Shown: positions 26,795-36,234, counted from the stretch's first letter. The stretch is DNA of 64,000 nt from Actinopolymorpha pittospori (GCF_014873875.1 NZ_JADBEM010000001.1:5022001-5086000); one strand, 5' to 3'. The notes: generated by a model from the letters alone, not told the origin. Program-made: numbers and translations.

Positions 26795-27965
26795 GTGTTG
26801 CGTGATTCTGGTTGTGTTATTTCGCGTTGTTGTCGACGAGTTTCTTGATGTTGGTCTGGACGAGGCGGACCTTGGCGAGGATCTCTTCGCTGGTGGCGGT
26901 CCAGGTGAACGGCTTCGCGTCGATGTTCCAGGTGTCGATGTAGTCCTTGATCTGTTTGATCAGCACGTTCACCGAGGTGAAGGTGCCGCGGCGGATCGAC
27001 TGGCGGGTCAGGATCTCGAACCAGGTCTCGATCTGGTTGATCCAGCTCGATCCGACCGGGGTGAAGTGGAACTTGACGTGCGGATTCTCCTCCAGCCAGG
27101 CTTCCACCTCTGGCGTGGTGTGGGTGGACAGGTTGTCCAACACGACATGGACCTCTTTGCCCGCGTGGGGTTTGACGGCCTTCTTCAAGAAGGCCAGGAA
27201 GTTCACCCCGTCCCGGGTCGGCGTGGCCTCCCCGACGACCTGGCCGGTGCCCACATCCAAAGCGGCGAACAGGTTCGTGACACCGTGCCGCACATAGTCG
27301 TGGGTGCGTTTCTCGGCGACGCCGAAGTCCAACGGCAGCAACGGCTGGGTGCGGTCCAACGCCTGGATCTGAGTCTTCTCATCGATGGAGAGCACCACCG
27401 CCCCACCGGGCGGGTCCAGATACAACCCGACCACATCGGCGACCTTGTCCGCGAACGCGGGATCCTTGGACAGCTTGAACGTGGCATGCCGGTGCGGCGC
27501 AAGCCCCTCCTCCCGCCACACCCGAGCCACATAGCTCCACGACACACAGATCCCCTCGACCCGCTTCAGATACCCAGCCAACCCACGGGTCGACCAGTGC
27601 GACAGCCCCGTCCCAGCCGGCGGAGAAGTCCTGGTCAACGCCACCACCCGAGCCCGCACCCGCGGTGGAACCTGCACCCGCGGCGCAGCCCGATCACGAT
27701 CGTCCAACCCGGCCAGGCCATGCTCGGCGTGGCGGCGGACCCACCGATCCACCGTCGGCAATGACACCCCCGCCAACTCCGCGATGTCCTTACGACGCCG
27801 CCCTTCCCCATGCCACAACACGATCCGCGCCCGAGTCGCCAGCACGGCCGACACATCCCGACTGTTCACCAACGCCCGCAACTCAGCGTCCTGCTCCACC
27901 GAAAGCTCCACACCGAGTCAACGAGCCACAACCAGAAAAGTAACGCAACCAGAATCACGCAACAC
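26795..27965 (-). mobile_element. IS630-family element, intact
   Basis: Inverted ends GTGTTGCGTGATTCTGGTTG (from 26795) and its complement ending at 27965, flanked by TA at 26793-26794 and 27966-27967. TA target duplication is the IS630/Tc1-mariner rule. One full transposase. Confidence 0.92.
26817..27911 (-). CDS. IS630-family transposase
   Basis: 364 residues. N-terminal paired helix-turn-helix (RRRKDIAELAGVSLPTVDRWVRRH) and a DDE core: D in VVLSIDEKTQIQ (about 193), D in VHVVLDNLSTH (about 275), E in SWINQIETWFEI (about 310). The frame is intact. It moves the element into TA sites. Confidence 0.92.
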   Translation of the reverse strand: MELSVEQDAELRALVNSRDVSAVLATRARIVLWHGEGRRRKDIAELAGVSLPTVDRWVRRHAEHGLAGLDDRDRAAPRVQVPPRVRARVVALTRTSPPAGTGLSHWSTRGLAGYLKRVEGICVSWSYVARVWREEGLAPHRHATFKLSKDPAFADKVADVVGLYLDPPGGAVVLSIDEKTQIQALDRTQPLLPLDFGVAEKRTHDYVRHGVTNLFAALDVGTGQVVGEATPTRDGVNFLAFLKKAVKPHAGKEVHVVLDNLSTHTTPEVEAWLEENPHVKFHFTPVGSSWINQIETWFEILTRQSIRRGTFTSVNVLIKQIKDYIDTWNIDAKPFTWTATSEEILAKVRLVQTNIKKLVDNNAK

Positions 27966-28137
27966 TAGCGTGCTATTAGGCCAGGTCTACGACGGTCGTC
28001 AACGGTCACTCAGGAATAGGGCCGCAACGAAACTTGAGCCACTACCAGTGTTCCCCACCAGACTTCAAAGCTGGGCATTCACGACCCGCTGCGTTGACAG
28101 GAACTTGGCTCCGGTGAGCCGCGGCTCCGACGCGGCC

Positions 28138-28710
28138 TCAGGCAGACTCGACGGAGCCGAGCGAGTGAACCTCGGCGTACTCCTCGACGGTCATACCCAT
28201 CAGCACCAGGTCGTGGTGGGCCCCGGCGAAGAACTGTCGGCGCCGCCGCCGACCCTCCTCGATGAAGCCGAGCTTCTCGTGAAGCTTCATGCGGGCGGTG
28301 TTGTAGGCATACATGTCAACATCACACTTCTGGAAGCGGCGTTCGCCGAACATGTACCGCAGCAACAGGTTGATCGCTTCGCTTGCGTAGCCGCTGCGAT
28401 GGAAGTCGCCACCGATTGTGATGCCGTAGGAGAAGACTCCGGCGTTCTTGTCAACGTCAGTCGTGCCGAGCCAGCCGACGAGCCGGCCCTCGGAGAGTGA
28501 CTCGATACCGAGGCTGAAGGTGTCGTCGTCTTGTGTCCCGACTTTGCTCTCAGCCCATTGGAGGTAGCTGGCCTTGGAGCGTGGCGGGTGCAGCGCCCCG
28601 GCGTTCCGCATGACTGTCGAGTCCTGATCAAACTCCAACGCGAGCTGCTGCCACTCGTCCGGCTCGCCACCCCTTAGCCGCACCCGCTCGCCAACCCAGA
28701 TCGAGGCCAT
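28138..28710 (-). CDS. GNAT-family N-acetyltransferase (RimJ/RimL type)
   Basis: 190 residues from the ATG at 28710 (ATG 28728 also possible). GNAT fold with the acetyl-CoA segment FHRSGYASEAINLLLRYMF (about 104-122), preceded by FSYGITIGGD. The RimJ/RimL-type C-terminus is NTARMKLHEKLGFIEEGRRRRR. Acetylates an amine on a protein or small molecule; the target is unknown. Confidence 0.85.
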   Translation of the reverse strand: MASIWVGERVRLRGGEPDEWQQLALEFDQDSTVMRNAGALHPPRSKASYLQWAESKVGTQDDDTFSLGIESLSEGRLVGWLGTTDVDKNAGVFSYGITIGGDFHRSGYASEAINLLLRYMFGERRFQKCDVDMYAYNTARMKLHEKLGFIEEGRRRRRQFFAGAHHDLVLMGMTVEEYAEVHSLGSVESA

Positions 28711-28935
28711 GCGCTCGGACCTTAGCAAAGCGGTCTATCCCCGGACGGGCCGTTCTCGCGTCTGGCGGCCACTCGGATAGCGCGCACTCGCACTGGCCCA
28801 GCGTGATCCCCCGACCAGCGCTATCCGACGACTGGCGCCTGGTCGCCGCCCAGCTGAGCGCCGTCGGTCAGCTCGCCATCGCCGAGCGCGCGCTGCGCCT
28901 CACGTCAGGCGATTCAGGTACGCCGCTCTGGTCGA

Positions 28936-28971
28936 GGCCCTCGGCTGGTGCACCCCCACCTACCGAGGGCC
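28936..28971 (-). terminator. Stem-loop downstream of the 82-residue gene
   Basis: GGCCCTCGG pairs with CCGAGGGCC (9 bp, loop 18). It sits 9 bp beyond the stop at 28980, the right place for its terminator. The upstream interval 28736-28930 has a weak plus-strand ORF I do not trust. Confidence 0.5.
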
Positions 28972-28979
28972 GCTCTGTC

Positions 28980-29228
28980 TCACTTCGCGTTGCGGCGCTT
29001 GTCGCTGGCCTTGTGTAGGCCGTTCACCAGCTGCGCCACCGCGATCCCGACGCCGGTCCAGCCCTCCTCACCGTCGATCGGCCGGTCGTCCACACCCTCG
29101 CCGCCGATGTACAGACCGCCGTTGTCCATCGCCTTGACCTGGATCGTCAGCACCAGGCCTTTCTTCTGCGGCGACTCCTCGACCGTCTTCGCGAGGATCG
29201 CCCGCAGTGCCTCCGGACTGATGGCCAT
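28980..29228 (-). CDS. Small hypothetical protein
   Basis: 82 residues from the ATG at 29228, with AAGGAGGAAG just upstream, an excellent ribosome binding site. Sequence MAISPEALRAILAKTVEESP..., a beta-rich middle (LVLTIQVKAMDNGGLYIGG), basic C-terminus KRRNAK. No transmembrane helix. I do not recognise the family. It lies next to a tRNA scrap and a lipoprotein, probably cargo of an integrative element. Confidence 0.6.
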   Translation of the reverse strand: MAISPEALRAILAKTVEESPQKKGLVLTIQVKAMDNGGLYIGGEGVDDRPIDGEEGWTGVGIAVAQLVNGLHKASDKRRNAK

Positions 29229-29253
29229 GCTTCCTCCTTGCGTGCCGCCACCG

Positions 29254-29290
29254 TGGGGTGCCAGGAGTCGAACCTGGCCGAAGACCGTCG
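29254..29290 (-). tRNA. Partial tRNA-Gln-like T-arm and acceptor, probable attachment scar
   Basis: On the minus strand CCAGG, loop TTCGACT, CCTGG is a perfect T-arm followed by CACCCCA, the acceptor strand typical of tRNA-Gln (5' partner TGGGGTG). Bases upstream do not form an anticodon arm or D-arm. Only about 35 nt are retained. Confidence 0.5.
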
Positions 29291-29302
29291 CCCCTCCTGC
29301 TG

Positions 29303-29710
29303 CTACGGAGTCACCGACTCACACGCCCTCTTGAGGGAGGCGTACGCCCCATCCCAGTCGTTCGGCTCGCCATCCCGGATGTTCTCCGCCGCCGCCGTCA
29401 CGTCGTGCGCTGCCTCGTGGATCGCCTCGTCGGTGGAGGCGACCGCCTGCACGTACACCTCGGTCGCCTTCCGGTAGTCCCGCAACTCCTTCTCGCTGTA
29501 CTTGCCGAACAGCTCGCACGCAGCGACTCCGTACTGGTCCACCATCTGTGTCTCAACGGCGACAGGAGTCGGGGTCGCCGTGGGCGTCCTCTCCGCCGCC
29601 TGTTTCGGCGTCTCTACGGGCTGGGAAGGCGACGGGTCGTCCGTTGGAGCTGCCCCTCCGCATCCCGCGAGCAGGACAACGCCTGCAGTCGCCAGGATCA
29701 GCTTCCTCAT
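29303..29710 (-). CDS. Lipoprotein, unknown function
   Basis: 135 residues from the ATG at 29710, preceded by GAGAGGAAC...GGAAAG. Signal MRKLILATAGVVLLAGC with lipobox LAGC (Cys at 17), then a Pro/Thr-rich linker (about 20-50) and a helical domain with two cysteines. It is anchored outside the membrane by lipid. The tRNA-Gln-like scrap is at its 3' end. No function can be assigned. Confidence 0.75.
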   Translation of the reverse strand: MRKLILATAGVVLLAGCGGAAPTDDPSPSQPVETPKQAAERTPTATPTPVAVETQMVDQYGVAACELFGKYSEKELRDYRKATEVYVQAVASTDEAIHEAAHDVTAAAENIRDGEPNDWDGAYASLKRACESVTP

Positions 29711-30078
29711 CTTTCCACGTTCCTCTCTCGTGCCAGAACCGTCGTGGCCTGGTGAGAACCCCTCGGCTCCTCGTCGGCTTGCTCTCGTCAAGCTGCGAAG
29801 TTGGGAGACCGGCCGGCGCTCCGGAGGAGTGAGCGCCGGGCCGGTCGGGGTGCCGGTCACCTCCGGGGGACGAGAGGTGACCGGCGGTCTCGCTACGCAC
29901 ATGCCCATGGAGAAGTCGGCGGCCGCGGCGCAAGGGACGTGCGACCCTAGCCGGACGCCGTACCGTCGCGCGTGACCCCATGCACTGGACGAAGCCGATT
30001 GGGCTGCACCCAGCCGTCCGACCGACGAGAGGCGCCCTCAGCCCCCGCCTCATGCATGTTGATGGCTGGCCCAGCTGA

Positions 30079-30291
30079 TCAGATCTCGCGCACCGTTCCA
30101 CTCGGGTCGAGCCCGGTGTGGGTCAGCTGAGCCTTGATCCCGGCGGTGTCGAAGCGCCCAACTGGTGTCTGCGGTGCCGCAGGTGAGCAGTACCCGCGGG
30201 TGTCCGGGCAGGCGCGCCGCCACGGCCGGCGGGTAGACCGGGTCCTTGGAGCGCACGAATCTGGCGTTGTTGGGGCTGAGGACCGAGGCAG
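30079..30291 (-). pseudogene. Alpha/beta hydrolase, C-terminal remnant
   Basis: Reads SPNNARFVRSKDPVYPPAV, LPGHPRVLLTCGTAD and, after a one-base shift, VGRFDTAGIKAQLTHTG. This is the segment of alpha/beta hydrolases that carries the acid residue (..TCGTADT..) and the following helix. No nucleophile region is present. The rest of 29711-30078 and 30292-30451 contains nothing I can identify. Confidence 0.45.
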
Positions 30292-30451
30292 CTCGTGATC
30301 AGGGTGCCCGTTCCTACGGATAAAGAGGTCGACCGTTTCTGGCCAGCTCTCGCCGTTCCATTCGCGTGCCTCTAGGACGGGTCCGCGCCGGTCATGAGTG
30401 GTCTGTCAGAGGTAGCCGCTATGTGCTGTCCATTCCGCGGACGGTTCAGCG

Positions 30452-31225
30452 TCACCCGTCACGGAGTGCACGCTCAAGCTCCACCCGATGTGCCGCGGTC
30501 CAGTCGTAGGAGGCGCGTCCGGACTCCACCGCGCCCAGGTCGCGCAGCCGCTGATAGCCGCGGTGTCCGGCGTCTGCGAGGTCTGCAATTCCGCGCCAGG
30601 TCTGGTCATGGCGCGCTAGTACGGTCGCGATCAGCTCGGAGCGGTCGGCGAGCCCGTAGGCGTCACACATCAAGCGCATCAGCCTGCCCAGCGTCCTCGG
30701 TTCAGGGCGGTCTGGTGCGAATCGAGCTGCAGGATATGCCCAACAGATGTCCGCCACGTCGTGAATGCGGGGTCCGGGAGTGGAGTCGTCCCAGTCGATG
30801 AACGCCACCGGGCGATAGGTTCCGTCGCCGGTGTCACGGAAGACGGTGTTGTTCGGGCAAAGATCGTTGTGACAGAGGGTCTCCTGGTCGTCGGCGAGCG
30901 GGGTTCCGGCGGTGAGGTCGTGGAACTCCCGCACGAGTTTGGCGACCCCGACAAGGCTCTCGTCCGACAACACTCCCGGCGGAGTGACCTGGTTTTCAGC
31001 GGGCCGCAGGGCCAACGTGGGAAGGGGGGCCCACCCTGGAACGTAGGTGAGCATCTGGCGGCCCTCGTTGTCGACGCCCAGGAAGCGAGGGGCACCTGTC
31101 CAGCCACGTTCTTCAAGATGGCTTAGCAGCGCACGAGCGTCGTCAGGGCGACCAGGCGGCCGTCGTCGAACCGTGTTGCCAATGCGGACAACCTTGTTGA
31201 TGCGGCCACCAGGCAGCTCGGTCAC
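30452..31225 (-). CDS. Aminoglycoside-phosphotransferase-family kinase
   Basis: 257 residues from the GTG at 31225, chosen for the AAGGAG eight bases upstream; the open frame to 31459 is not coding-like. Catalytic loop LCHNDLCPNNTVF (about 140-152) and metal segment VAFIDWDDSTPGPRIHD (about 165-181). HNDLxPxN is the standard APH motif. Small-molecule kinase; substrate unknown. Flanked by debris on both sides. Confidence 0.88.
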   Translation of the reverse strand: MTELPGGRINKVVRIGNTVRRRPPGRPDDARALLSHLEERGWTGAPRFLGVDNEGRQMLTYVPGWAPLPTLALRPAENQVTPPGVLSDESLVGVAKLVREFHDLTAGTPLADDQETLCHNDLCPNNTVFRDTGDGTYRPVAFIDWDDSTPGPRIHDVADICWAYPAARFAPDRPEPRTLGRLMRLMCDAYGLADRSELIATVLARHDQTWRGIADLADAGHRGYQRLRDLGAVESGRASYDWTAAHRVELERALRDG

Positions 31226-31719
31226 GATTACAGCTCCTTCCACATGGGTCGACGAGCCTTGCAGTGGACACAGACCCGTGCCACTCGTTTTCCCATCGGG
31301 GAGAGCGGGCAGATCTGGCCCTGGCGAAGTCCGGCTCCGGCGACCAACGAGCCCCCGAGGTGCCCCACGGACCCCTGATGATCGACCGGTCGCTGTCGGC
31401 CGGTCGCCGTGCAACCTGCGCGCAATTAAGCACGGCCTGCACCGGTCATGAGCGGTCAAATGGGAGTAACCACCAGGCGAGACGCGAGCGCCCCCAGGGG
31501 TGCACGCCAGCCTTCCAAGCTAGTGCTCATCAACCAGTAGACAGGCCCGCCTCACAAGGCTCGACGTTAGCCCTGTGGGGTCGCCAGGACGGATGCGCTT
31601 TCCCAGCGCCTGCAAAGGCGGCTAGCTGGTCCAAGCGCTTGGGCTGCTCAGGAGTGACCTGCCTCGGCCGATGGCTTCGGCCTGGGTAGTAATCATCTCG
31701 ACCAGTTCGTCCTTGGCCG

Positions 31720-31935
31720 TCAGTGCGCTCTCCGCGAGATCAGCGGATACGGGACGCTCAGGCGAGCGTGTTCGAACTCGTCTTCGTCGACGACCTCGAG
31801 GAAGCGACCAGGGTTGTCTACGACGTCGAGCTCCAGATCGTCATATGACCACGCTCCCTCCTGATACATCGGAGGCCAGACGTCGGCGGCCATCCATGCG
31901 CCGGCGGGATCCGCCCAGAACCAGATCGCCGCACC
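31720..31935 (-). pseudogene. DUF402/FomD-like domain, C-terminal remnant
   Basis: The frame reads GAAIWFWADPAGAWMAADVWPPMY, then WSYDDLELDVVDNPG, FLEVVDEDEFEHAR. This is the characteristic end of DUF402 (FomD-like) proteins, some of which are nucleoside-diphosphate phosphatases. The N-terminal half is replaced by an IS3 orfA scrap at 31971. Confidence 0.5.
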
Positions 31936-31970
31936 AAAGCTCCGCGGTCTTGGCACCGGTGGTGCCGGGC

Positions 31971-32141
31971 TGCGACGCCATCCTCGACATCGGCCTGGCG
32001 CATCCAGTTGCGCAGACATGACTCGGCGATCCCGAAATCGGCGGCGACCTGCTTGATCGTCTGTCCCGGCTCACGCCGGCGAGCGACGTTCACGACGTCG
32101 TCGCGGAACTCCTTGGGGTAGGGCTTTGGCACAGAGCACAT
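31971..32141 (-). pseudogene. IS3-family OrfA, N-terminal fragment
   Basis: Starts MCSVPKPYPKEFRDDVVNVARR and contains the helix-turn-helix VAADFGIAESCLRNWMRQAD, then breaks off after VEDGV. No orfB follows. A different IS3 subgroup from the three larger IS3 elements in this window. Confidence 0.7.
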
Positions 32142-32204
32142 CCTCCCAGCAGCACCTGTCGGCACCACAGATCAGATGTCACCTACTCGTGCAGCAGTCC
32201 CTGC

Positions 32205-32380
32205 GTCTACATGGCGCTGATGAGCCTGGACCCCACCGGCCAGGGCCGCAAACGATGGACCCAGCGCTGGAAGGCACCGCTCAACGCCTTCCAGATCGCG
32301 CTCGAAGGCCGCCTCACCCCGGCCAACAACTGACCAATTCAACAACCAAGATCAGCCGTTAACTTGACACTCCCGGATCC
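32205..32380 (+). pseudogene. IS256-family transposase, C-terminal remnant and IS end
   Basis: Encodes VYMALMSLDPTGQGRKRW, WKAPLNAFQIALEGRLTPANN and a stop at 32331-32333, the typical C-terminus of IS256 (mutator-type) transposases. About 40 bp later TTAACTTGACACTCCCGG looks like the IS right end. It overlaps the 3' end of the LacI gene. Confidence 0.7.
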
Positions 32381-33381
32381 AGGCTTATAGGGCATGGGGC
32401 ATGGGTGCGCCTTGGTACAAGCTCTGCAGGCGTGACCAGGCAGCGGACCGGGCGGTCCGGCTCATGGATCCGCTCGGCGAGGAGCCGGCCGGCGTTTTGC
32501 GTCATCGTGCCGAGGTCGTGTCGAACTGTGGTCAACTGGAAGACGTCCCAGGACGCCATGGAGATGTCGTCAAACCCGATGACCGTGAGTTGTTCGGGCA
32601 CTGCCACACCGCGGGCGAATGCGGCGTTGTAACCGCCGAGGGCGAGGACGTCGTTGGCGCAGAACACCGCGGTCGGCCTGGGATGCTCGTCGAGGAGCTC
32701 CAGCATCAGCGTCCGTCCGGTCTCGTAGTCATAGGTGCCTCGGCGCACCATGCGGCTGGGGAGGGCGAAGCCTGCGTCGGCAAGAGCGCCGCGAAACCCT
32801 GCCTCTCGGTCTCGAGACGTACTCGTGCGTTCAGGGCCGAAGATCGCGCCGATCCGCTGGTGCCCAAGGTCAAGTAGTTTGCAGCCGACGAGCTCGGCGC
32901 CACCGATGTTGTCCACGACACAGGAGTCTGCTTTCGGTTCGTCCACTTTGCGGCTGAGGTAGACGAATGGGATGGAGTGGCGGGCGAGCTCGTGTGGCAG
33001 CGGTGACCCGATCAGGGTCGTGGTCAGGACGACGCCGTCGACGGTGTGCCCGAGGAGCCTGTCCAGGCTGGTCGTGGTGTCGGTCGTCTCGGCGAGAACG
33101 ACCATGCGGTAGCCGAGCCGATCGAGCTCGTCATGGAGTGGACCGAGCAGGTGGGGATAGTACGGATTGGTCAGGTCGCTGACCACCACGCCGATCTTGC
33201 GGGTTGCGCGGGTGGAAAGGCTGCGACCGATCTCGCTTGTGACGTAACCGAGGGCCGCGGCCGCGGCCATCACCTTCTTCCTCGTCTCCTCGGATACACC
33301 GGGCCTGCCCAGTAACGCCCTGGACACCGTCGGCTGCGACACGCCCGCTATCCGGGCGACCTCTTTGCTGGTCACCGACAT
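32359..33381 (-). CDS. LacI-family transcriptional regulator
   Basis: 340 residues from the ATG at 33381, which has GGAGG five bases upstream; ATG 33432 is weaker. LacI helix-turn-helix SKEVARIAGVSQPTVSRALLG (5-25) with hinge region, then a periplasmic-binding-like sensor (IGVVVSDLTNPYYPHLL, GAIFGPERTSTS, FCANDVLALGGYNAA, VIGFDDISMASW). Expected to repress carbohydrate genes, most likely the block starting at 34252. The last about 8 residues are encoded by the IS256 end; upstream DNA carries an IS630 end. Confidence 0.88.
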   Translation of the reverse strand: MSVTSKEVARIAGVSQPTVSRALLGRPGVSEETRKKVMAAAAALGYVTSEIGRSLSTRATRKIGVVVSDLTNPYYPHLLGPLHDELDRLGYRMVVLAETTDTTTSLDRLLGHTVDGVVLTTTLIGSPLPHELARHSIPFVYLSRKVDEPKADSCVVDNIGGAELVGCKLLDLGHQRIGAIFGPERTSTSRDREAGFRGALADAGFALPSRMVRRGTYDYETGRTLMLELLDEHPRPTAVFCANDVLALGGYNAAFARGVAVPEQLTVIGFDDISMASWDVFQLTTVRHDLGTMTQNAGRLLAERIHEPDRPVRCLVTPAELVPRRTHAPCPISLDPGVSS

Positions 33382-33442
33382 CCCGGCCTCCGAAGCTCGT
33401 GTCGCATCCTCATCCGCATACGCATTCGACATCTCGCACTTA

Positions 33443-33957
33443 GTGTCACGTGATTCTGATGGATTTGCTTGGCGCTGTTGTCCACGAGTTTCTTGATGTT
33501 GGTCTGGACGAGTTGGACCTTGGCGAGGGTCTCCTCGACTGTGGCGGTCCAGGTGAAGGGCTCGGAGTTGGTGTTCCAGTGTTCGATGTAGGCGCGGATC
33601 TGGCTGATGAGGACCTTGACCGCGCCGAAGGTGCCGCAGCGGATGGCCTGGCGGGTGATGATGCCGAACCAGGTCTCGATCTGGTTGATCCAACTCGAAC
33701 CGACCGGGGGTGAAGTGGAAGGTGACGTGCGGGTCCTTCTCCAACCAGGCTTGGACGTCGGGCGTGGTGTGGGTGGACAGCTTGTCCAGCACGACGTGGA
33801 TGTCCTTGCCCCTGTGTGGCTTGACAGCCTTCTTCAAGAAGGCAAGGAAGTTCTTCCCGTCACGAGTCGGCCTGCACTCCCCATACACGTGCCCGGTGGT
33901 GACGTTCAACGCGGCGAACAGGTTCGTCGTGCCGTGCCGGACGTGCGAACAGAATAA
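33443..33957 (-). pseudogene. IS630-family element, 3' remnant with frameshift
   Basis: The right terminus TAGTGTCACGTGATTCTG (from 33441) matches the intact IS630 end at 26793. The transposase portion from VRHGTTNLFAALNVTTGH to the C-terminus is present, but ACCGGGGGTG (about 33705) has one extra G, shifting the frame after FHFTP. The 5' half is missing beyond about 33957. It occupies the space between LacI and the solute-binding protein. Confidence 0.85.
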
Positions 33958-33989
33958 CGAGACATTAGATCCTGAAGGCGCGAATCTCA

Positions 33990-33997
33990 AACATGTT
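33990..33997. promoter_or_regulatory. Possible LacI-type operator half/palindrome
   Basis: AACATGTT is an 8-bp palindrome in the only AT-rich patch (about 33945-34010) upstream of the solute-binding gene, followed by AACGGAAAGTATTGCAGA. LacI-family operators are short palindromes in such places. No second copy was found, so this is a guess. Confidence 0.2.
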
Positions 33998-34251
33998 AAC
34001 GGAAAGTATTGCAGACCCCCACCGGCGCTGCTACGGTGCCTGGTAACTTCGCATACGCATGCAAGACCAGTGAGCGCTCGAGCGCGCGTCGCGTGACAGC
34101 CACGAGCTTCAACGGCGCGCGTCCGCCATGGCGTCGATTCGCCACCGCCGCTCCACGTGCTGCTCCGCGGGCTATCCCAGCAGTTCCCTGTCCACGCAGG
34201 TCACCAGTCAGACGGCCACAGAGCACCGAGGCCGGAGGGAGACACGGACGG

Positions 34252-36234
34252 ATGACTCCAGCAAGACTGACACGGCACGAGTTCTTGAAACTTAGCAGCG
34301 GGTTGGCTTCAGGTGCTCTCCTTCTCAGCGGCTGCGAGCTTCTGTCCACACAGCCGGACAAAAAGGATGGGCGGCAGGGCCCGCGCGGTCAGAACCAGAA
34401 GAAGGGGCCGGAAGCGCCAATGCTTGCCCAGCAGGTGAAGGAAGGCAAGCTGCCGCCTGTGAAGGAGCGGCTGCCGAAGCGGCCCCTTGTTCTCGAGCCG
34501 ATCGAACGAGTCGGTACGTACGGCGGCACGTGGAACAGCTACATGTTGGGGCCCGCCGACACCCCGATCCTGGGACGTACGTTCTATGACCGCCTCGTCC
34601 ACTGGGACCCTGAGTGGAACGAGATCGTCCCGAACCTCGCCGAGAGCTTCGACGTCAACGATCAGGGGACCGAGTACACCTTTACCCTCCGCGAAGGGGT
34701 GAAGTGGTCAGACGGCAAAGCGTTCACTGCCGACGACATCATGTTCTGGTACGAAGACGTCTTCATGAACAAGGAGCTGACCCCCGCCTACGCGTTCTAT
34801 CTCACCAGCGGCAGCGACCTGCATCCGGTCAAGGTCGAGAAGATCGACACGTACAGCTTCCGCTTCGTGTTCCGCGAGCCGAACGGTCAGCTTCTGACGT
34901 GGCTCGCCACGTACGACACCTCCTTCAAGGAACTGCCCGCCCACTACCTGAAGCAGTTCCACAAGAAGCACAACCCCGACGTCGACGCGCTCGCGAAGAA
35001 GGAGAACTTCTCGGACTGGGTCGGGCTGTACGGCGCCAAGGCAGACTGGTGGGCCAACCCGGAGATGCCGCGCCTGCACGGCTGGGTCCCGACCGCCGCA
35101 CTGGGTGAGGGGTTGGGGCACGTCAAGTTCGAACGCAACCCCTACTACTTCAAGGTCGATCCCGAAGGAAGCCAGCTGCCCTACATCGACCGCGTGGTGT
35201 TCAGCATCTTCACCGAAGAGGAACCCATGCTGTTGAGCGCCTCGGGTGGAGACATCGACCTGACGTTCCGCACGATCAACACGGCGAACAACAAGCCCGT
35301 CCTCGCCCGGAGCAGGAGCCAAGGCGAGTTCGAGTTCTTCGACATGGAGCCGAGCCAGCTCAACACCACCTGGATCACGCTCAACCTCAACCATCAGGAC
35401 CCGGTCAAGCGTGAAATCTTCCGCAACCGCGACTTTCGGATCGGGCTGTCACACGCCATCGACCGGCAGGAAATCATCAAGTCCGTCTACCAACGTCAGG
35501 GCGAGCCGTGGCAGATCGCCCCGCGACCCAACGCGCCGTACTGGGACGACGGCGGCGAGATGGCCAAGCAGTACACGGAATACGACCCCAAGGAAGCGAA
35601 CAAGTACCTCGACCGGGCGGGATACACGAAGCGAAACTCCGAAGGGATCCGGCTCGGTCCGGACGGAAATCCCATCACGTTCGTCATGCTGACCAAGACC
35701 TTCTACTTCGGCATGGTCGACACCATGGAGATGGTGCGGAAGTTCTGGCGTGAGGTCGGCGTCGACATGCGGGTCCGGCCGGCAGAGGACTCCTACTTCG
35801 AGGCCACGGTCGAGGCCAACCGCCACGAGGGCGCGGTCGACACCGGCGACATCGGCTACAAGGACGTCATCATCGACCCGCGCTGCTTCATTCCGGCGGT
35901 CCTGCAGGGCGCGTTCTGGGCCATGCTGTGGTACCGCTGGTTCGTCGGCGACCCGGGAGACAGCGAGGAACCGCCGCCTCCGATGCTGAAGCAGATGGAC
36001 CTCTACCGGAAGACGCTGCGCTCCAAGGCCTCGGTGGACGAACAGTACGACGTGATGGCCCAGATTCTCAAGATCTCGAAAGAGCAGTTCTGGAACATGG
36101 GTATCGCGTTGCCACCCGTCGGCTATGGCACCGTGACCAATCGACTGAAGAACGTGCCCACGTCGATGTGGGACGCGTTCAGGTGGCCGACTCCCGGGCC
36201 GACGAATCCTCCGCAGTACTTCCTGACCCAGTAG
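34252..36234 (+). CDS. Family-5 extracellular solute-binding lipoprotein (ABC importer)
   Basis: 660 residues from the ATG at 34252 with GGAGGGAG about 14 bases upstream. N-terminus FLKLSSGLASGALLLSGCELL: lipobox with Cys at about 27. Family-5 features: RTFYDRLVHWDPEWNEIVPNLAESF, FTLREGVKWSDGKAFTADDIMFW, FRIGLSHAIDRQEII. These proteins bind peptides, nickel or oligosaccharides. The adjacent sugar enzymes suggest an oligosaccharide. No intact permease or ATPase gene is present, so it cannot import by itself. Confidence 0.9.
   Translation: MTPARLTRHEFLKLSSGLASGALLLSGCELLSTQPDKKDGRQGPRGQNQKKGPEAPMLAQQVKEGKLPPVKERLPKRPLVLEPIERVGTYGGTWNSYMLGPADTPILGRTFYDRLVHWDPEWNEIVPNLAESFDVNDQGTEYTFTLREGVKWSDGKAFTADDIMFWYEDVFMNKELTPAYAFYLTSGSDLHPVKVEKIDTYSFRFVFREPNGQLLTWLATYDTSFKELPAHYLKQFHKKHNPDVDALAKKENFSDWVGLYGAKADWWANPEMPRLHGWVPTAALGEGLGHVKFERNPYYFKVDPEGSQLPYIDRVVFSIFTEEEPMLLSASGGDIDLTFRTINTANNKPVLARSRSQGEFEFFDMEPSQLNTTWITLNLNHQDPVKREIFRNRDFRIGLSHAIDRQEIIKSVYQRQGEPWQIAPRPNAPYWDDGGEMAKQYTEYDPKEANKYLDRAGYTKRNSEGIRLGPDGNPITFVMLTKTFYFGMVDTMEMVRKFWREVGVDMRVRPAEDSYFEATVEANRHEGAVDTGDIGYKDVIIDPRCFIPAVLQGAFWAMLWYRWFVGDPGDSEEPPPPMLKQMDLYRKTLRSKASVDEQYDVMAQILKISKEQFWNMGIALPPVGYGTVTNRLKNVPTSMWDAFRWPTPGPTNPPQYFLTQ

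Noticed and set aside
33432..33434. ATG at 33432 as the LacI start
   Set aside because: No Shine-Dalgarno there; GGAGG precedes the ATG at 33381, which starts right before the helix-turn-helix as in the family.
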